64,000 bases of DNA from Cognatishimia sp. 1_MG-2023 (GTDB lineage Bacteria; Pseudomonadota; Alphaproteobacteria; Rhodobacterales; Rhodobacteraceae). The notes below the pieces were generated by a model. That model ran no database searches and was not told the origin of the DNA. It saw nothing but the letters and a program-made list of their open reading frames with translations. Numbering within the stretch: the stretch's first letter is position 1; each line of letters begins with the position of its first letter. A program made the position numbers and the translations under genes. Below are positions 61,791-64,000 of the stretch, piece by piece. Location: assembly GCF_030548175.1 (NCBI RefSeq), contig NZ_JAUORX010000004.1, positions 1-64,000 on the forward strand, given 5' to 3'.

Positions 61791-63031
61791 GCCCCTGCCG
61801 CCGCCGTTAGGGGCCGTTCCTTGATGGGCAGGTGGATAATCGCGCTAAACGCGCCGATGCCAACACCGATCCACCAGACGGCCTCGTAGCTGCCATAGAC
61901 GTCATACAGACGCCCACCCAGCCAGACACCCAAGAAGCTGCCCAATTGATGGCTAAAGAACACGATGCCATAGAGCGTGCCCATGTAACGCAGCCCATAG
62001 ATATGCGCGACAAGGCCAGAGGTCAGCGGCACTGTGGCCAACCACAATGACCCCATAGCGATGGAAAACAGGATCACAGTCGCGGGTGTCATTGGCGTTA
62101 GGATAAAGGCCGCGGCAACCACAGTTCGCGCGGTGTAAATTCCCGCCAGCAAGTATTTCTTGGAATAGCGTTTACCCAGATAGCCCGCGTAAAGCGTGCC
62201 CGCGATATTGGCCAAACCGATCAACGAAATCGCTACCGCGCCCAGCCGCGAGGTGGAGCCAATGCCAACCGAGGCCAGAATGCCGGATGGATCAATTGCC
62301 CCGCAAACCTCTGTCACAAAGGCCGGGAAGTGCGCGGTGATAAAGGCCAGTTGATAGCCGCAGGAAAAGAAGCCCAGAAAGATCAGCGTGTAGGTCGGAT
62401 CGCGAAAGGCTTTCTTCAGGATCTGCCCCATGCTTTCCTCTAGCTCGGCCTTGGTCGCGGGCGGCGTTGGGGAGCGCATCATCGGCAAGGTCAGCAGAAC
62501 CGCAAGGATCGCCGCGGCGAACACAAGGAAGGTATTCTGCCAGCTCATATAGCTCAGCATGATTTCCGCCACAGGCGCGCCAAACACCTGCCCCGCACTG
62601 CCTGCAGCGGTGGCAATCGCCAGTGACATACTGCGGTTTTCATCTGAACTGGCGCGGCCGACCACGGCCAAGATCACACCAAAGCCGGTCCCAGCGATAC
62701 CGAAACCGACCAACACTTCGTACATCTGATGGGCTTCGGGCGTGATCGCAAAGGATGACAACACAAGCCCCGCCGCATAGATCAGCGCACCCATGATGAT
62801 CGCTTTGCGGTCGCCAATCTTTTCAGCAAGCGCGCCAAAAATCGGCTGACCAATGCCCCAGGCCAGGTTCTGAATCGCAATCGCTAATGAAAACTCGGAC
62901 CGCAACCAGCCAAACTCTTCAGCAATTGGAATTTGGAACACGCCAAAGCTGGCGCGGATCGCAAAGGACACAAGGATAATGACACAGCCGACAATCAGAA
63001 CCGGCGTAAAAAGTGGGGTGCGCGCGACCAT
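61787..63031 (-). CDS. MFS transporter
   Basis: 414 residues from MVARTPLFTPVLIVG at 63031 (13 codons upstream are not family-like). Twelve segments with the motif-A-like FGALAEKIGDRKAIIMGALIYAAG. Resembles oxalate/formate antiporter-like MFS (monocarboxylate type). Substrate not determinable. Confidence 0.87.
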   Translation of the reverse strand: MVARTPLFTPVLIVGCVIILVSFAIRASFGVFQIPIAEEFGWLRSEFSLAIAIQNLAWGIGQPIFGALAEKIGDRKAIIMGALIYAAGLVLSSFAITPEAHQMYEVLVGFGIAGTGFGVILAVVGRASSDENRSMSLAIATAAGSAGQVFGAPVAEIMLSYMSWQNTFLVFAAAILAVLLTLPMMRSPTPPATKAELEESMGQILKKAFRDPTYTLIFLGFFSCGYQLAFITAHFPAFVTEVCGAIDPSGILASVGIGSTSRLGAVAISLIGLANIAGTLYAGYLGKRYSKKYLLAGIYTARTVVAAAFILTPMTPATVILFSIAMGSLWLATVPLTSGLVAHIYGLRYMGTLYGIVFFSHQLGSFLGVWLGGRLYDVYGSYEAVWWIGVGIGAFSAIIHLPIKERPLTAAAGA

Positions 63032-63127
63032 AGCAATCTCCAGAAGGTTGCGCGGATCATGCAGGGGCACCCGCCCACGGTCAAATCAGAATTTGTGCGG
63101 GCGGGATTCAGTGATTGTGATTAAGGC

Positions 63128-63541
63128 TTAGGGATGGTGCGCGAAATGCGGCACGCCTTCGGGCAATGTGATGCCCGGCGCCTTGCGGCTGGTCCAGATT
63201 TGGATCGCCTTAGAAAAATCAATTGGATCATCCAATGAACCCGCGCGCACCTTTAGCATTGCGTCCTTTTCGATGTCGCCATGCCACACGCGCGTGCCGC
63301 AAGTCTCGCAGAAGTTCGCGAGGACTTCGTTGCCGCTGTCTGCCACGCGCAGCCACTGTTTTGGCTGACCAGACACCACAGAGACGGCTTCTGTTGGTAC
63401 AACAATCACGGAACCAAAGGCCGATGCAGATTGCTTTTGGCAGCTTGCGCAGTGGCACATGATCGCTTTTTCATCTGTCGGCGCGATGATGAATTTGATG
63501 GCGCCGCATTCGCAGCTGCCTGTTCTTTCAGTTGTTGCCAT
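63128..63541 (-). CDS. GFA family glutathione-dependent formaldehyde-activating-like protein
   Basis: 137 residues with the Zn-ribbon pattern: GSCECGAIKF, CHCASCQK and CETCG. The CENP-V/GFA fold is represented in Rhodobacteraceae by many paralogues, only some of which act on formaldehyde. Gene context with frmA and fghA in the same 12 kb is compatible with that role but does not prove it. Confidence 0.88.
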   Translation of the reverse strand: MATTERTGSCECGAIKFIIAPTDEKAIMCHCASCQKQSASAFGSVIVVPTEAVSVVSGQPKQWLRVADSGNEVLANFCETCGTRVWHGDIEKDAMLKVRAGSLDDPIDFSKAIQIWTSRKAPGITLPEGVPHFAHHP

Positions 63542-63561
63542 TGTGTCGTCCTTTCAAGGGC

Positions 63562-64000
63562 TTATTCAGGGCGTGGGATAGGTCCCACGTCCAAAGGTTG
63601 GGCATATCCACGCTGAAAACCGGGACGGTCTGCCAGTCGCAGGTACCAGTCTTTGACAGCGGGGAAGTCGTTTAGATCGACCTTGTGATAGTCAAACCGC
63701 GCGGCCCAAGGCCAAATGGCGAACTCACAAATAGATAGATCATCAAGGATGTAGTCGCGGCCCGTCAGATGGGCGTTTAGAATGCCGTAAAGCCGCTTGG
63801 CTTCGTCATTGTAGCGCTTTTCCGAATAATCAGAGAGGCCGGGGTTATAGTGCAAAAAGTGATGCGCTTGCCCCAACATCGGGCCAAAGCCGCTCATCTG
63901 CCACATCAGCCATCGCATCATTTCCCAATAGTCGGGCGTGCCGTGGGCGGGGGCGAATTTGCCGGACTTCTCTGCCAGATACAAAAGGATCGCACCGGAT
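63562..64000 (-). CDS. Glutathione S-transferase (partial, cut by right edge)
   Basis: The frame is open through position 64000 (upstream codons read SGAILLYLAEKSG), so the N-terminal thioredoxin-like half lies beyond the window. The visible part is the all-helical GST C-terminal domain (WEMMRWLMWQMSGFGPMLGQAHHFLHYNPG, then DYILDDLSICEFAIWPWAARFDYHKVDLNDFPAVKDWYLRLADRPGFQRGYAQP), of the YfcG/nu class. Starts next to the GFA gene. Confidence 0.9.
   Translation of the reverse strand, partial: SGAILLYLAEKSGKFAPAHGTPDYWEMMRWLMWQMSGFGPMLGQAHHFLHYNPGLSDYSEKRYNDEAKRLYGILNAHLTGRDYILDDLSICEFAIWPWAARFDYHKVDLNDFPAVKDWYLRLADRPGFQRGYAQPLDVGPIPRPE

Noticed and set aside
1-64000. CRISPR arrays, tRNA, rRNA and insertion sequences
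   Set aside because: I scanned for regularly spaced direct repeats, tRNA-like cloverleaf ends, rRNA signatures and transposase motifs and saw none.

Overview
The window reads as chromosome of a marine alphaproteobacterium of the Rhodobacteraceae (Roseobacter group). Support comes from a MipZ-type ParA ATPase in place of a Min system, DUF2794, a membrane-bound ferritin (MbfA) behind an Irr-type box, TRAP and urea ABC transporters, BluB, and glutathione-dependent formaldehyde genes. Base composition looks moderate and fairly even by eye; it was not computed. Genes are tightly packed, with many 4-nt stop/start overlaps and convergent pairs that touch or overlap.

Layout. 1-900: an AT-rich non-coding stretch, a cluster of eight GANTC (CcrM) sites, and a 43-aa ORF with its own terminator. 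908-2311: a phosphohexomutase. 2488-7928 (minus): a complete urease operon ureD-ureA-(54-aa peptide)-ureB-(143-aa membrane protein)-ureC-ureE-ureF-ureG, divergent from urtABCDE (8357-14255), the urea ABC transporter. 14301-17816: a MarR regulator facing a three-gene TRAP transporter. 17902-22972: an EamA exporter, ArsR and LysR regulators, an azoreductase and an orphan CHASE/PAS histidine kinase. 23180-36092: a translation and secretion block (ffh, rpsP, rimM, trmD, rplS, rpmE), interrupted by two GNATs and a chorismate mutase, by bluB, by a GlxA-type regulator with an NTF2-like protein and a secreted hydrolase, and by a MocR regulator with an EamA transporter and a TetA-like MFS protein. 36143-44140: assorted metabolism and repair (benE, SGNH lipoprotein, tag, a Cys/Met PLP enzyme, rluE, mipZ, a glycosyltransferase, asd). 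44313-45779: a retron. 45966-51476: a DUF4139 protein, carbonic anhydrase, M17 peptidase, NlpC/P60 and DUF2794. 51617-64000: a probable small RNA, cytochrome c', frmA, a TetR regulator, mbfA, an MBL hydrolase, a LysR regulator, an AEC transporter, fghA, sthA and a tail of small enzymes ending in a GST cut by the window edge.

Most notable is a previously unannotated retron candidate. A 428-aa reverse transcriptase with YADD, GAARH (NAxxH-like) and VTG motifs has, 36 nt upstream of its start, a compact RNA region with 9-bp perfect terminal inverted repeats (a1/a2), two msr-like hairpins and a long msd-like hairpin. No conventional retron effector lies next to it; the roughly 110-residue N-terminal extension of the RT is the candidate partner. 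Other unexplained structure: a 90-bp intergenic repeat in two full copies and one partial or diverged copy, helically phased GANTC sites, a small RNA before the cytochrome c' gene, and a structured leader before ffh.

Working together: the urt transporter imports urea and the urease beside it releases ammonia and CO2. frmA and fghA form the glutathione-linked formaldehyde oxidation route, separated by about 5 kb. mbfA belongs to the Irr iron circuit. All functional calls rest on motifs and family resemblance read by eye; no searches were run.
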